A DNA stretch of 64,000 nucleotides from DASZTV01 sp035550655 (GTDB lineage: Bacteria > Actinomycetota > Actinomycetes > JAFAQI01): the NCBI GenBank assembly GCA_035550655.1, contig DASZOU010000027.1:1-64000 (forward strand). The letters are read 5' to 3'. The position numbers and the translations under genes were made by a program. Positions within the stretch are counted from its first letter, which is position 1, and every line of letters begins with the position of its first letter. Below are positions 44,215-54,998 of this stretch, piece after piece. The notes under the pieces are model-generated. The model was not told the DNA's origin and searched no databases. It saw only the letters and a list, made by a program, of their open reading frames with translations.

Positions 44215-46803
44215 TTACCGAGCCGGATGAACGGTGAGCGTCTCGCCACCCGGCGTTGCGTCGACCAATACCTCGTCGCCGTCCTTGATCTCTCCGGACA
44301 GCAAGGCCCTGGCAAGCTGGTCGCCGATCGCCGACTGGATCAGCCGTCGCAACGGCCGCGCGCCGTAGACGGGGTCGAAGCCGGAGATCGCGAGCCACTC
44401 CCGAGCCGCGTCACTCACGCGGAGGGTGAGCCGGCGGTCGGACAGCCGCGCCGCAAGCCGGGCCACCTGGATGTCGACGATCGCACCGAGCTGCTCGCTG
44501 CCCAGCGAGTGGAAGACCACGATGTCGTCGAGCCGGTTGAGGAACTCCGGCTTGAAGTGCGCCCGCGCGGCTCCGAGCGCGGCCTCGCGCTTCGCGTCGT
44601 CGTCGAGCGACGCGTCGTTGATGTACGCCGAGCCGATGTTCGACGTCAGCAGCAGGATCGTGTTGCGGAAGTCGACGGTGCGGCCCTGACCGTCGGTGAG
44701 TCGGCCGTCGTCGAGGACCTGCAGGAGGACGTCGAAGACGTCCGGATGCGCCTTCTCCACCTCGTCGAGGAGGACCACCGTGTACGGCCGGCGGCGCACG
44801 GCCTCGGTCAGCTGGCCGCCCTCGTCGTACCCGACATAGCCGGGCGGTGCGCCGACCAGGCGCGCGACCGAGTGCTTCTCGCCGTACTCGCTCATGTCGA
44901 TGCGGACCATTGCCCGCTCGTCGTCGAACAGGTACGACGCGAGGGCCTTCGCGAGCTCCGTCTTGCCGACCCCGGTCGGACCAAGGAAGAGGAACGAGCC
45001 GGTCGGGCGATCCGGGTCGGAGATGCCGGAGCGAGCCCGGCGCACCGCGTCGGACACCGCGCGGACGGCGTCTTCCTGGCCGACGACGCGCTCCTCGAGC
45101 GCCGCTTCCATGCGCAGCAGCTTCTCGGTCTCGCCCTCCAGCAGCCGGCCCGCAGGGATGCCGGTCCACGACGCCACCACCTCGGCGACGTCGTCCGGGC
45201 CGACTTCTTCCTTCACCATCGGCAGGACGGCGGCATCTGCGGACTGCTCGGCGGCCGCCGCGGAGGCGAGCTCCGCCTCGGCTGCGGGGATCTCGCCGTA
45301 CAGCAGCCGGGCTGCGGTCTCGAGGTCCCCGGTGCGCTGCGCCGCCTCTGCCTGCGTGCGCAACAGGTCGAGACGCTGCTTGAGGTCACCGACGCGGTTC
45401 AGCCCGGTCTTCTCACGTTCCCAGCGCGCATTGAGGGCGTTGAGCTGCTCGGTCTTGTCGGCCAGCTCGGCGCGCAGCTTCTCGAGCCGCTCGCGCGACG
45501 CCGCATCGGCTTCCCGCTCGAGCGCCATCTCCTCCATGCGCAGCCGGTCGACGGCGCGCTGCAGCTCGTCGATCTCCACCGGGCGCGAGTCGATCTCCAT
45601 CCGCAGCCGCGAGGCGGCTTCGTCGACCAGGTCGATCGCCTTGTCCGGCAGGAAGCGCGCGGTGATGTAACGGTTGGACAAGGTTGCGGCCGCGACCAGC
45701 GCGGCGTCGGTGATCTCGACTTTGTGATGCGCTTCGTAACGGCCCTTCAGCCCGCGCAGGATCGCGATCGTGTCCTCGACACTCGGCTCGCCGACCATGA
45801 CCGGCGCGAACCGCCGCTCGAGGGCCGGGTCCTTCTCGATCGACTCGCGGTACTCGTCGAGCGTCGTCGCTCCGATCAGCCGCAACTCACCGCGCGCGAG
45901 CATCGGCTTGAGCATGTTACCGGCGTCCATGGCGCCCTCGCCGGTCGCGCCGGCCCCCACCACGGTGTGCAGCTCGTCGATGAACGTGACGACCTGGCCT
46001 TCGCTGTCCTTGATCTCGGCGAGCACCGCCTTGAGCCGCTCTTCGAACTCGCCGCGGTACTTCGCGCCCGCGACCATCGCCGCGAGGTCCAGCGACACCA
46101 GTCGCTTGCCGCGCAACGACTCCGGGACGTCCCCGGCGACGATGCGCTGCGCCAGCCCCTCGACCACCGCCGTCTTGCCGACTCCGGGTTCGCCGATGAG
46201 GACCGGGTTGTTCTTGGTACGTCGAGACAGGACCTGAATCACCCGGCGGATCTCGGTGTCGCGGCCGATGACCGGGTCGAGCTTGCCGTCACGAGCGGCA
46301 GCGGTCAGGTCGACGCCGTACTTCTCCAGGGTCTGGTAGGTCCCCTCGGGCTCGGGGCTGGTGACCCGCGCCGAGCCGCGCACGGCGGTGAACGCGTCCT
46401 GCAGTGACGTCGCCGACGGCAGCAGGTCGGCCACCTGCGGGCCGCCGTCCTTCGCCAGGCCGACCATCAGGTGCTCGGTCGAGACGTACTCGTCGCCCAG
46501 TGACTTCGCAAGATCAGCGGCGGCGTTGACCACCGCGATCGCCGGCCGCGACAAGCCCGGCGCGGCAACCGTGGCGCCTGCGGCGGCCGGCAGCCGGTCG
46601 AGCGCCGCCTTCGCTTCGGTCAGCACCTTCGCGGGATCTCCACCCGCCGCCTCGATCAGCGGGCGAGGCACGCCGTCGGCCGGCTCGAGCAGCGCGGCCA
46701 GCAGGTGCAGCGGCTCCACGTGCGGATGGCCGGCCGACGCCGCTGATGTGACGGCGTCACTCAGCGCCTGCTGGCTGCGGGTGGTGAATCGGTAGCTGTC
46801 CAT
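44215..46803 (-). CDS. clpB: ATP-dependent disaggregase ClpB
   Basis: The 862-aa protein has the Clp N domain (TTRSQQALSDAV, VEPLHLLAALL), AAA1 with Walker A GEPGVGKTAVVEG, the middle coiled coil (about 410-530, QRAVDRLRMEEMALEREADA), AAA2 with GPTGVGKTELAKALA, and Walker B VVLLDEVEKAHPDVF. It rescues proteins from aggregates together with DnaK. ATG lies 24 bp downstream of hspR, so it is in the same unit; there is no separate HAIR box visible in that short gap. Confidence 0.97.
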   Translation of the reverse strand: MDSYRFTTRSQQALSDAVTSAASAGHPHVEPLHLLAALLEPADGVPRPLIEAAGGDPAKVLTEAKAALDRLPAAAGATVAAPGLSRPAIAVVNAAADLAKSLGDEYVSTEHLMVGLAKDGGPQVADLLPSATSLQDAFTAVRGSARVTSPEPEGTYQTLEKYGVDLTAAARDGKLDPVIGRDTEIRRVIQVLSRRTKNNPVLIGEPGVGKTAVVEGLAQRIVAGDVPESLRGKRLVSLDLAAMVAGAKYRGEFEERLKAVLAEIKDSEGQVVTFIDELHTVVGAGATGEGAMDAGNMLKPMLARGELRLIGATTLDEYRESIEKDPALERRFAPVMVGEPSVEDTIAILRGLKGRYEAHHKVEITDAALVAAATLSNRYITARFLPDKAIDLVDEAASRLRMEIDSRPVEIDELQRAVDRLRMEEMALEREADAASRERLEKLRAELADKTEQLNALNARWEREKTGLNRVGDLKQRLDLLRTQAEAAQRTGDLETAARLLYGEIPAAEAELASAAAAEQSADAAVLPMVKEEVGPDDVAEVVASWTGIPAGRLLEGETEKLLRMEAALEERVVGQEDAVRAVSDAVRRARSGISDPDRPTGSFLFLGPTGVGKTELAKALASYLFDDERAMVRIDMSEYGEKHSVARLVGAPPGYVGYDEGGQLTEAVRRRPYTVVLLDEVEKAHPDVFDVLLQVLDDGRLTDGQGRTVDFRNTILLLTSNIGSAYINDASLDDDAKREAALGAARAHFKPEFLNRLDDIVVFHSLGSEQLGAIVDIQVARLAARLSDRRLTLRVSDAAREWLAISGFDPVYGARPLRRLIQSAIGDQLARALLSGEIKDGDEVLVDATPGGETLTVHPAR

Positions 46804-46827
46804 CTCTATCGTCTCTTCAGCGCGTGA

Positions 46828-47268
46828 TCACGGGGTTCGGTTGGGTCGCCACACGACGACCTCGGGGGGCGAGAACGGCACCAGGTCGCGGCGGTAGGAC
46901 CGGTGCACTGCTTGCTCGCGACGTGCGATCTCGTTGCGCGTGGCGTCGAGCTCGGCGAGCACCTCGGCCAGTCGTTGCTGGAGTGCCGCGACGTGCGACT
47001 CGAGCTCGAGGATGCGCTTCACGCCGGCGAGGTTGATGCCCTCGTCCTGCGACAGCCGCTGCACCTCTCGCAGCATCGCGATGTCGCGCGCCGAGTAGCG
47101 CCGGCCGCGGCCGCTGGCCCGGCCCGGCGAGACGAGACCCATCCGGTCGTAGGCGCGCAGCGTCTGCGGGTGCATGCCGGCCAGCGTCGCCGCGACGGAG
47201 ATCACGAAGACCGGTGCGTCCTCACCCACTCCGTCGGCGCCGACCGCGGTGCCGAAGTCGTCAGCCAT
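46828..47268 (-). CDS. hspR: HspR, MerR-family heat-shock repressor
   Basis: The 146-aa MerR protein has the HTH VISVAATLAGMHPQTLRAYD, RMGLVSPGRASGRGRRYSAR, and a C-terminal coiled segment (LQQRLAEVLAELDATRNEIA). HspR binds HAIR sites and represses dnaK and clpB with DnaK as co-repressor. ATG 47268 overlaps the dnaJ stop by 8 nt; an in-frame GTG at 47280 is an alternative. Two HAIR-like boxes lie upstream of dnaK (50993-51063). Confidence 0.94.
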   Translation of the reverse strand: MADDFGTAVGADGVGEDAPVFVISVAATLAGMHPQTLRAYDRMGLVSPGRASGRGRRYSARDIAMLREVQRLSQDEGINLAGVKRILELESHVAALQQRLAEVLAELDATRNEIARREQAVHRSYRRDLVPFSPPEVVVWRPNRTP

Positions 47269-48412
47269 CCTTGCCACCACTCATCGCTTCCAGATGTGTT
47301 CGCGGGTTCTCGGGGTTCGCTGCGGCGTACGCCTCGAGCGCCTGCCGCGCTTCGTCGTTGAGCACGGTCGGTACGGCGACCTCCACCGTCACGAGCAGAT
47401 CGCCCTTGGTGCCGTCACGTCGGCTCATGCCCTTGCCGCGGACGCGGAGCACCCGGCCGCTGGCAGTGCCCGGCGGGATCTTGACCGACACGGTGGAACC
47501 TTCGAGCGTCGGGACCTTCACCGTCGTCCCCAGCGCCGCTTCCGGGAACGTGACCGGCACGGTCAGCGTGAGGTTGTCGCCCTTGCGGCCGAACAGCTTG
47601 TGCCGATGCACGTGCACCGTGACGAGCAGATCGCCGGCGGGTCCGCCGCGCTCGCCCGCCTCGCCCTTTCCCTTCAGCCGGATCTTCTGGCCGTGGGCGA
47701 CACCCGCGGGAATGCGCGCCCGCAAGGTGCGGCTCGTGATGGCCTGGCCGGAGCCGCCGCAGGTCGTGCACGGATCGTCGACCAGCAGGCCGCGGCCTCG
47801 GCACTCGCGACACGGCTCGGCGAAGGCGAACCCGCCCTGGTTGGTCGTGGACATCCCGGTGCCGCTGCAGCGGGGGCAGACCCGGGTCGCCGTGCCGGGC
47901 TTCGCGCCGCTGCCACGGCACGTCGGACAGGTGTGGGGTCCGGAGATCGTCAGCGGGACGGTGACACCGGACGCAGCGTCGTCGAAGGACAGCGTGACCT
48001 CGGCTTCGACGTCGGCGCCTCGCCGCGGCGCAGGCGCCCGGCGACGGCCACCGAGCAGGTCACCGAAGAGATCGCCCAGGCCGCCACCGCCACCGGCACC
48101 GCCGAACAGGTCCCCGAGGTCGAAGGTCGTGGCGCCGCCGGGCCCACCACCCGGTGGCATCCGGAAGCCGCCGCCGGCGAACAGCGACCGCGCCTCGTCG
48201 TACTCCTTGCGCTTGGTCGCGTCGGAGAGCACGTCGTAGGCCTCGGAGATCTCTTTGAACTTCTCCTCGGCCTTGGCGTCGCCGGCGTTGGCGTCCGGAT
48301 GGTAGGTGCGGGCGAGCTTGCGGTAGGCCTTCTTGATGTCGGCGGCGGAGGAGTCCTTCGAGACACCGAGCGCCGCGTAGTAGTCCTTCTCGACGTAGTC
48401 GCGAACGCTCAT
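47261..48412 (-). CDS. dnaJ: Molecular chaperone DnaJ
   Basis: The 383-aa class A J-protein has the J domain (YYAALGVSKDSSAADIKKAY, HPDAN in place of HPD-x), a Gly/Phe region, four CxxCxGxG zinc repeats (CPTCRGSGAK, CPRCSGTGMS, CRECRGRG, CTTCGGSGQA), and the substrate-binding C-terminal domain. It stimulates DnaK ATPase and delivers substrates. It is downstream of grpE by 46 bp and overlaps hspR. Confidence 0.97.
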   Translation of the reverse strand: MSVRDYVEKDYYAALGVSKDSSAADIKKAYRKLARTYHPDANAGDAKAEEKFKEISEAYDVLSDATKRKEYDEARSLFAGGGFRMPPGGGPGGATTFDLGDLFGGAGGGGGLGDLFGDLLGGRRRAPAPRRGADVEAEVTLSFDDAASGVTVPLTISGPHTCPTCRGSGAKPGTATRVCPRCSGTGMSTTNQGGFAFAEPCRECRGRGLLVDDPCTTCGGSGQAITSRTLRARIPAGVAHGQKIRLKGKGEAGERGGPAGDLLVTVHVHRHKLFGRKGDNLTLTVPVTFPEAALGTTVKVPTLEGSTVSVKIPPGTASGRVLRVRGKGMSRRDGTKGDLLVTVEVAVPTVLNDEARQALEAYAAANPENPRTHLEAMSGGKDG

Positions 48413-48458
48413 CGGTGTCCCTCCTCTCCTACTGCTGTCGTTGTGTCAGGGGTCGTTG

Positions 48459-49079
48459 TCACTCCGCCGGTTCATCGGTCGTCGGAGCAGCTTCGGGTTC
48501 GAGTACGGCGACGCGGGCCGGGCGAAGCACTCGCTCCCCCACCCGGTAGCCCGGCTGGTAGATCTCGGCGCAGACCGGCTCGGTCACCTCTGCGGAGTGG
48601 CCGTGCGTCAGGGCCTCGTGCACCGTCGGGTCGAACGGCTCGCCGGCGTCGCCGAAGCGAGAAAGTCCCAGCTTGGTCAACGTCGCTTCGAGACCGTCGG
48701 CGACAAGGGCGAAGCCGCCTTCGACCTCGCCGTGCGCACGGGCACGATCGATGTCGTCGAGCACTGACAGCAGACCGAACATGACCGATGCGAGTGCGGC
48801 CTCGCCGACCGCCTCGCGGTCACGCTCGACCCGGCGCCGGTAGTTGGCGAACTCGGCCTGCAACCGCTGCAGGTCGGCGGTGAGCTCGGCAACCAGGTCG
48901 GCGGAGGCTGCTTCGACAGCGGCTTCGGCTTGCGCCATCGGGTCGCTCGCAGCCGCAGGAGCGTCAGGCACGTCCGCCCGGCGTTCACCGGTTTCGGGAT
49001 CGAAGCGGCGCTTGTCCCGGACGATGGGGCGCTCGCCCTCGTCGTCCGGGACCGCGGCGCCGCGTGGCGCGTCGCTCAC
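48459..49079 (-). CDS. grpE: Nucleotide exchange factor GrpE
   Basis: The 206-aa GrpE has an acidic/Ala-rich N-terminus, a long helix (ELTADLQRLQAEFANYRRRV ERDRE), and the beta-cap end GYRVGERVLRPARVAVLEP. It exchanges ADP on DnaK. GTG 49079 is chosen because GGACGG lies upstream; GTG 49085 is a close alternative, and the frame is open further within dnaK. It lies 37 bp after dnaK. Confidence 0.94.
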   Translation of the reverse strand: MSDAPRGAAVPDDEGERPIVRDKRRFDPETGERRADVPDAPAAASDPMAQAEAAVEAASADLVAELTADLQRLQAEFANYRRRVERDREAVGEAALASVMFGLLSVLDDIDRARAHGEVEGGFALVADGLEATLTKLGLSRFGDAGEPFDPTVHEALTHGHSAEVTEPVCAEIYQPGYRVGERVLRPARVAVLEPEAAPTTDEPAE

Positions 49080-49116
49080 GTCCACCGTCCAAGGTTCAAG
49101 CCGGTGCAGAGCTCGC

Positions 49117-50949
<1,833 letters not shown>

Positions 50950-50992
50950 TGCTTGCTCCTTCTTCGTTGCGCTCATGGCCCACTCGTCAGAG

Positions 50993-51011
50993 TTGAGCCG
51001 GTCTCGCTCAG
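50993..51011 (-). promoter_or_regulatory. HAIR-like HspR operator 1 upstream of dnaK
   Basis: TTGAGC-N7-GCTCAG (50993-51011) matches the HAIR consensus CTTGAGT-N7-ACTCAAG at the inverted core and has the exact 7-nt spacing. It lies between the dnaK start and operator 2. Confidence 0.6.
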
Positions 51012-51044
51012 GTTAACCCCGGGGACCCGGTCTGTCATTCCCGA

Positions 51045-51063
51045 TTGAGCAAGATTGACTCAA
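51045..51063 (-). promoter_or_regulatory. HAIR-like HspR operator 2 overlapping the dnaK promoter
   Basis: TTGAGC-N7-ACTCAA (51045-51063), exact 7-nt spacing. On the dnaK strand it starts TTGAGT, a plausible -35, with GAATGA 17 nt later as a possible -10, so binding would block the promoter. Confidence 0.7.
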
Positions 51064-51123
51064 CTTTCTGAACGCACGCTGAGCAAGGTGGATTCCGGAG
51101 GGGTTCGGCGTACCGTTCCCTCC

Positions 51124-51270
51124 GTGCTGGGTCGGCTCCAGGACCGCCGCGGCGAGCCCGCGCTCCGCACCCGCGCCATGGCGGCGCTGGTGATCGTCGG
51201 CATGGTCGTCCTGACCGCGCCGCTCGTGGTGGTCCCGTTCGTCGGCTGGGTAAGCCACCACATGCTCTGA
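51124..51270 (+). CDS. Small single-pass membrane protein (48 aa)
   Basis: From GTG 51124 the frame encodes L G R L Q D R R G E P A L R T R A M and then one hydrophobic helix (AALVIVGMVVLTAPLVVVPF). It ends with GWVSHHML. The frame is also open upstream through operator 2, but that part is non-conserved and unlikely to be translated. It is divergent from dnaK, so one HspR site could affect both. The role is unknown. Confidence 0.5.
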   Translation: MLGRLQDRRGEPALRTRAMAALVIVGMVVLTAPLVVVPFVGWVSHHML

Positions 51271-51300
51271 CCGGAACCGGCCGCTAAGTACAGTCTCGAC

Positions 51301-53541
51301 GTGACGATTCGACTCATTGCCGGCCTCGCCGTGACCCTCATCGCGTTCGCTGTGGCGGGCTACCGGCTTCAGTGGCTCGGTCGCCTGGTCCTCTCCGGGG
51401 CGGCGATCCCGCCGGAGCGAAAGCCGAACGTGCTCGGCGCGATCAAGGCCCAGCTGGTCGACGTCTTCGCGCAGCGCAAGCTGTTCAAGGTCAAGGGCTC
51501 GGGCACCGCGCACGCCTTCACGTTCTGGGGCTTCACGGTGCTGTTTCTCACGATCATCGAGGCCTACGGCTCGCTGTTCCAACGCGACTTCGCGATCCCG
51601 CTGATCGGGAAGAGCCGCGCACTCGGCCTCATCGAGGACATCTTCGCTGTCGCGGTGCTGCTCGCGATCATCGTGTTCACGGCGATCCGGCTCGCCCGCT
51701 CGCCGCACCGCATCGGTCGCAAGTCCCGCTTCTACGGCTCGCACGTGGACCAGGCCTTCATCGTCCTGGGACTGATCTTCCTGGTCATTGCGACGTTGCT
51801 TCTCTACCGCGGCGCGCAGCTGTCGAACGGCTACTTCCCGTACCAGCACGACGGCTGGTGGCCGTTCGCGTCCAAGGCGGTCAGCTACATCACGCCGGGT
51901 GGCATCAGCTTCGAGTCAACGTTCGTCGTCGCGCAGATCGCGGTCGTCGTCGGCTTCCTCGTGTTCTTGCTCTACGGCAAGCACATGCACATCATCACGG
52001 CACCGATCAACGCCTCCCTGAAGCGGCACCCGAAGGCGCTGGGGGCGCTCGGTACGACGCCGGACCTCGAGAAGCTGATGGAGGACGAGAACGCAGTCCT
52101 CGGCGTGGGGCAGGTCGACCACTTCCACCAGCAGCAGCTGCTGCAGACGCTGGCCTGCACGGAGTGCGGCCGCTGCCAGGACAAGTGCCCGGCCTGGAAC
52201 ACCGGCAAGCCGCTGAACCCGAAGCTGGTGATCACGGGCATCCGCGACGCGTTGTTCTCCGAAGCCGGGCGACTGATCGGCGGCGACACGGACGCGGAGC
52301 CGAAGGCCCTGGTGCCGGACGTGATCGATCCGGACGTCCTGTGGTCGTGTACGACGTGCGGCGCGTGCGTCGAGGAGTGCCCGGTCGACATCGAGCACGT
52401 CGACGCGATCGTCGACATGCGCCGCTACCAAGTGCTGATGGAGTCCAGCTTCCCGAGCGAAGCCGGCACGATGCTGCGCAACATCGAGAACCAGGGCAAC
52501 CCGTGGGGACTACGCGCCGACATGCGCACCGAGTGGCTCGATGGCGTCGACTTCGAGATCCCGGTCATCGAGGACACGATCCCCGACGACATCGAGTGGC
52601 TCTACTGGGTCGGCTGCGCGGGTTCGCTCGACGACCGGGCGCGGCGCTCGACGCAGGCAATCGCGAAGGTGTTCCACGCAGCCGGAGTGAAGTTCGCCAT
52701 CCTCGGCCCACAGGAGGCCTGCACCGGTGACCCGGCACGCCGGCTGGGCAACGAGTACCTCTTCCAGGAGATGGCCAAGGCCAACATCGAGATCCTCGAC
52801 GGCGTGAAGGCCAAGAAGATCGTGGCCTCCTGCCCGCACTGCTTCAACACGATCGCCAACGAGTACCCCTCGCTCGGTGGCAACTATGAAGTGGTGCACC
52901 ACTCGCAGCTGCTCGGCCGGCTGGTCGCCGACGGCGCGCTCTCGCCGCAGGACCCGATCGTCGCGAAGCTGACCTACCACGATCCCTGCTACCTGGGCCG
53001 GCACAACGACGTGATGGACGCGCCCCGCACCGTGCTCGACGCGGTTCCCGGCCTCGAGCGGGTCGAGATGCACCGGCACGGCAAGCGCGGCTTCTGCTGC
53101 GGTGCCGGCGGCGCCCGGATGTGGATGGAGGAGCGGATCGGCAAGCGGGTCAACGTCGAGCGCACCGAGGAGGCGCTGGGCACCGGCGCCGAGATCATCG
53201 CGACCTCGTGTCCCTACTGCCTGATCATGCTCGACGACGCGGTGAACGGAAAGCGCGCGGAGGGCCAGGCCGCTAACGTCAAGGTCATCGACATCGCGCA
53301 GGTGATCGCCGACTCGATCGGGTTGCGCAAGCTGCAGCCCGCGATGGCCGGCGCACCCGCCGCCGAAGCCGAGACGGCTGGCGAGGCGGGCGCACCCACC
53401 GACCCGACCGCGTCGGCTCCCGCGCCGGCTCAGCCGCTCGAGGAGTCGACCACGACCGATGCCAGTCCGACGGTTGATCCGTCGCCGTCGCCGGCCAGCG
53501 CCGACGACCCAGTGATCGACCTGGACGACTCGACGTCGTAG
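51301..53541 (+). CDS. Membrane Fe-S oxidoreductase (heterodisulfide reductase/GlpC-like)
   Basis: The 746-aa protein has about five membrane helices in its first 240 residues (narI-like haem-b type region), two 4Fe-4S clusters (CTECGRCQDKCPAWNTGK and CTTCGACVEECPVDIEHV), and two CCG domains (YWVGCAGSLDDRA and GFCCGAGGARMWM), with a low-complexity Ala/Pro/Thr tail. This architecture is widespread in actinobacteria and acts as an electron-transfer membrane oxidoreductase; the partner is unknown. GTG start at 51301. Confidence 0.9.
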   Translation: MTIRLIAGLAVTLIAFAVAGYRLQWLGRLVLSGAAIPPERKPNVLGAIKAQLVDVFAQRKLFKVKGSGTAHAFTFWGFTVLFLTIIEAYGSLFQRDFAIPLIGKSRALGLIEDIFAVAVLLAIIVFTAIRLARSPHRIGRKSRFYGSHVDQAFIVLGLIFLVIATLLLYRGAQLSNGYFPYQHDGWWPFASKAVSYITPGGISFESTFVVAQIAVVVGFLVFLLYGKHMHIITAPINASLKRHPKALGALGTTPDLEKLMEDENAVLGVGQVDHFHQQQLLQTLACTECGRCQDKCPAWNTGKPLNPKLVITGIRDALFSEAGRLIGGDTDAEPKALVPDVIDPDVLWSCTTCGACVEECPVDIEHVDAIVDMRRYQVLMESSFPSEAGTMLRNIENQGNPWGLRADMRTEWLDGVDFEIPVIEDTIPDDIEWLYWVGCAGSLDDRARRSTQAIAKVFHAAGVKFAILGPQEACTGDPARRLGNEYLFQEMAKANIEILDGVKAKKIVASCPHCFNTIANEYPSLGGNYEVVHHSQLLGRLVADGALSPQDPIVAKLTYHDPCYLGRHNDVMDAPRTVLDAVPGLERVEMHRHGKRGFCCGAGGARMWMEERIGKRVNVERTEEALGTGAEIIATSCPYCLIMLDDAVNGKRAEGQAANVKVIDIAQVIADSIGLRKLQPAMAGAPAAEAETAGEAGAPTDPTASAPAPAQPLEESTTTDASPTVDPSPSPASADDPVIDLDDSTS

Positions 53542-53583
53542 CTACGCGATGTCGCCGCGGCGCTACGCGATGTCGCCGCGGCG
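53542..53583. repeat. 21-bp tandem duplication covering the dcd stop codon
   Basis: The 21-nt unit starting ctacgcgatgtcgccg occurs at 53542-53562 and again, exactly, at 53563-53583. On the dcd strand each copy encodes R R G D I A followed by stop, in frame, so the duplicated second stop is downstream of the first. Confidence 0.95.
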
Positions 53584-54141
53584 GAAGTTGATGCTCGACC
53601 GCGACGGCGTCGGCCCGCGCTGCCCCTGGTAGCGCGAGCCGTAGATCGCCGACCCGTACGGGTGCTCGGCGGGCGAGGTGAGCCGGAAGACGCAGACCTG
53701 GCCGATCTTCATGCCCGGCCACAGCTTGATCGGCAGCGTCGCGACGTTGGACAGCTCGAGGGTCACGTGACCGGAGAAGCCCGGGTCGATGAATCCCGCG
53801 GTCGAGTGCGTGAGCAGACCCAGCCGGCCGAGCGAGCTCTTGCCTTCCAGCCGCGCGGCAAGGTCGTCGGCGAGACTGATGACCTCGTACGTCGAACCCA
53901 GCACGAACTCGCCCGGGTGCAGGATGAACGGCTCGTCGACGCCGACCTCGACCAAGCGGGTCAGGTCCTCCTGGTCCTCCGCCGGATCGATGTGCGGGTA
54001 GCGGTGGTTCTCGAACACGCGAAACAGCCGATCGAGGCGCACATCCACGCTTGACGGCTGCACGAGCGTCTCGTCGTACGGGTCGATCCCGAGCCGTCCG
54101 GCCGCGACCTCAGCCTTGATGTCCCGGTCGGAGAGCAGCAC
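53563..54141 (-). CDS. dcd: dCTP deaminase (possibly bifunctional dCTP deaminase/dUTPase)
   Basis: The 192-aa enzyme belongs to the Dcd/dUTPase trimer family. It starts MLLSDRDIKAEVAAGRLGID, has LVQPSSVDVRLDRLFRVFEN, EFVLGSTYEVISLADDLAAR, the Ser/Arg site GKSSLGRLGLLTHSTAGFID, and ends INFRRGDIA. Actinobacterial members often convert dCTP straight to dUMP, so bifunctionality is likely by family knowledge. It is divergent from the phosphotransferase gene (46-bp gap). Its 3' end carries a tandem duplication. Confidence 0.95.
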   Translation of the reverse strand: MLLSDRDIKAEVAAGRLGIDPYDETLVQPSSVDVRLDRLFRVFENHRYPHIDPAEDQEDLTRLVEVGVDEPFILHPGEFVLGSTYEVISLADDLAARLEGKSSLGRLGLLTHSTAGFIDPGFSGHVTLELSNVATLPIKLWPGMKIGQVCVFRLTSPAEHPYGSAIYGSRYQGQRGPTPSRSSINFRRGDIA

Positions 54142-54187
54142 GCGCGAAGATTACCGGCGGCGGTCGCGGCGATACGGTCCGGGTGAC

Positions 54188-54883
54188 ATGCGCGCGCCGG
54201 GGGAGTTGCTGGGGTCGGGCCGGGACGCCGACATCTTCGAGTGCGGCCCCGGACTGGTGTTGCGCCGTTCGCGTCACGGCCGATCGCTGGCCGACGAGGC
54301 GCGGATCATGACGTTCCTGCACCAGCAGGGCTACCCGGTGCCGCAGATCAATGAGCTCAGCGAGGACGTCCGGGACCTCGTGATGCAGCGCATCGACGGT
54401 CCGTCGATGGCGGAGTGGATGTCGCGTCGACCCTGGACGCTTCGTCGCGGCGCACGGATGCTCGCCGACCTGCACGACCAGCTGCATGCGATCGTCGCGC
54501 CGGAGTTCCTATGGGATGCCGACGTTGGCAGCGGCGACCGCGTCGTGCACATGGATCTGCACCCGCTCAACGTGATCATGTCGGCGCGCGGGCCAGTGGT
54601 GATCGACTGGGCTCGCCCCGGGCGCGGCGACCCGATGATGGATGTCGCAGTCGCCTACCTGCTGATGGCTGCCGCGGCGGTGCCGGCGGGACGGGTGCAG
54701 GCCGCCGTGATCGCGGCGGGACGGTCGATGCTCGCCGAAACCTTCATCCGCCGCTATCCAGCCGATGACATCCTCGGTCGCCTGTCAGCCGCCGCGGAGT
54801 GGAAGGCGCTCGACGCCAACATGAGCGCCGGTGAGATCGACGCGATGCGCCGGCTCGCTTCGCGAGCCGCCGAGCGGAGATGA
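54188..54883 (+). CDS. Aminoglycoside-phosphotransferase/choline-kinase-like protein
   Basis: The 231-aa protein has the kinase-like fold: MRAPGELLGSGRDADIFECG, RIDGPSMAEWM, the catalytic loop HMDLHPLNVIM and the metal loop VIDWARPGRGDP. The substrate could be a small sugar or aminoglycoside; the fold does not specify it. The frame is open upstream in the dcd promoter region, but ATG 54188 is the first with family similarity. Confidence 0.85.
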   Translation: MRAPGELLGSGRDADIFECGPGLVLRRSRHGRSLADEARIMTFLHQQGYPVPQINELSEDVRDLVMQRIDGPSMAEWMSRRPWTLRRGARMLADLHDQLHAIVAPEFLWDADVGSGDRVVHMDLHPLNVIMSARGPVVIDWARPGRGDPMMDVAVAYLLMAAAAVPAGRVQAAVIAAGRSMLAETFIRRYPADDILGRLSAAAEWKALDANMSAGEIDAMRRLASRAAERR

Positions 54884-54927
54884 CGGCTATCCTCGCACTC
54901 GTTCGCCAGGCCTTGAGCCAGGCGGTC

Positions 54928-54998
54928 GCGGGTGTAGTTCAATGGCAGAACATCAGCTTCCCAAGCTGACAGTGCGGGTTCGATTCCCGTCACCCGCT
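54928..54998 (+). tRNA. tRNA-Gly (anticodon CCC)
   Basis: A 71-nt cloverleaf. Acceptor GCGGGTG pairs with CACCCGC, discriminator T. The anticodon stem-loop TCAGCTTCCCAAGCTGA reads CCC, and the T-arm has GGGTTCGATTCCC. Confidence 0.95.
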
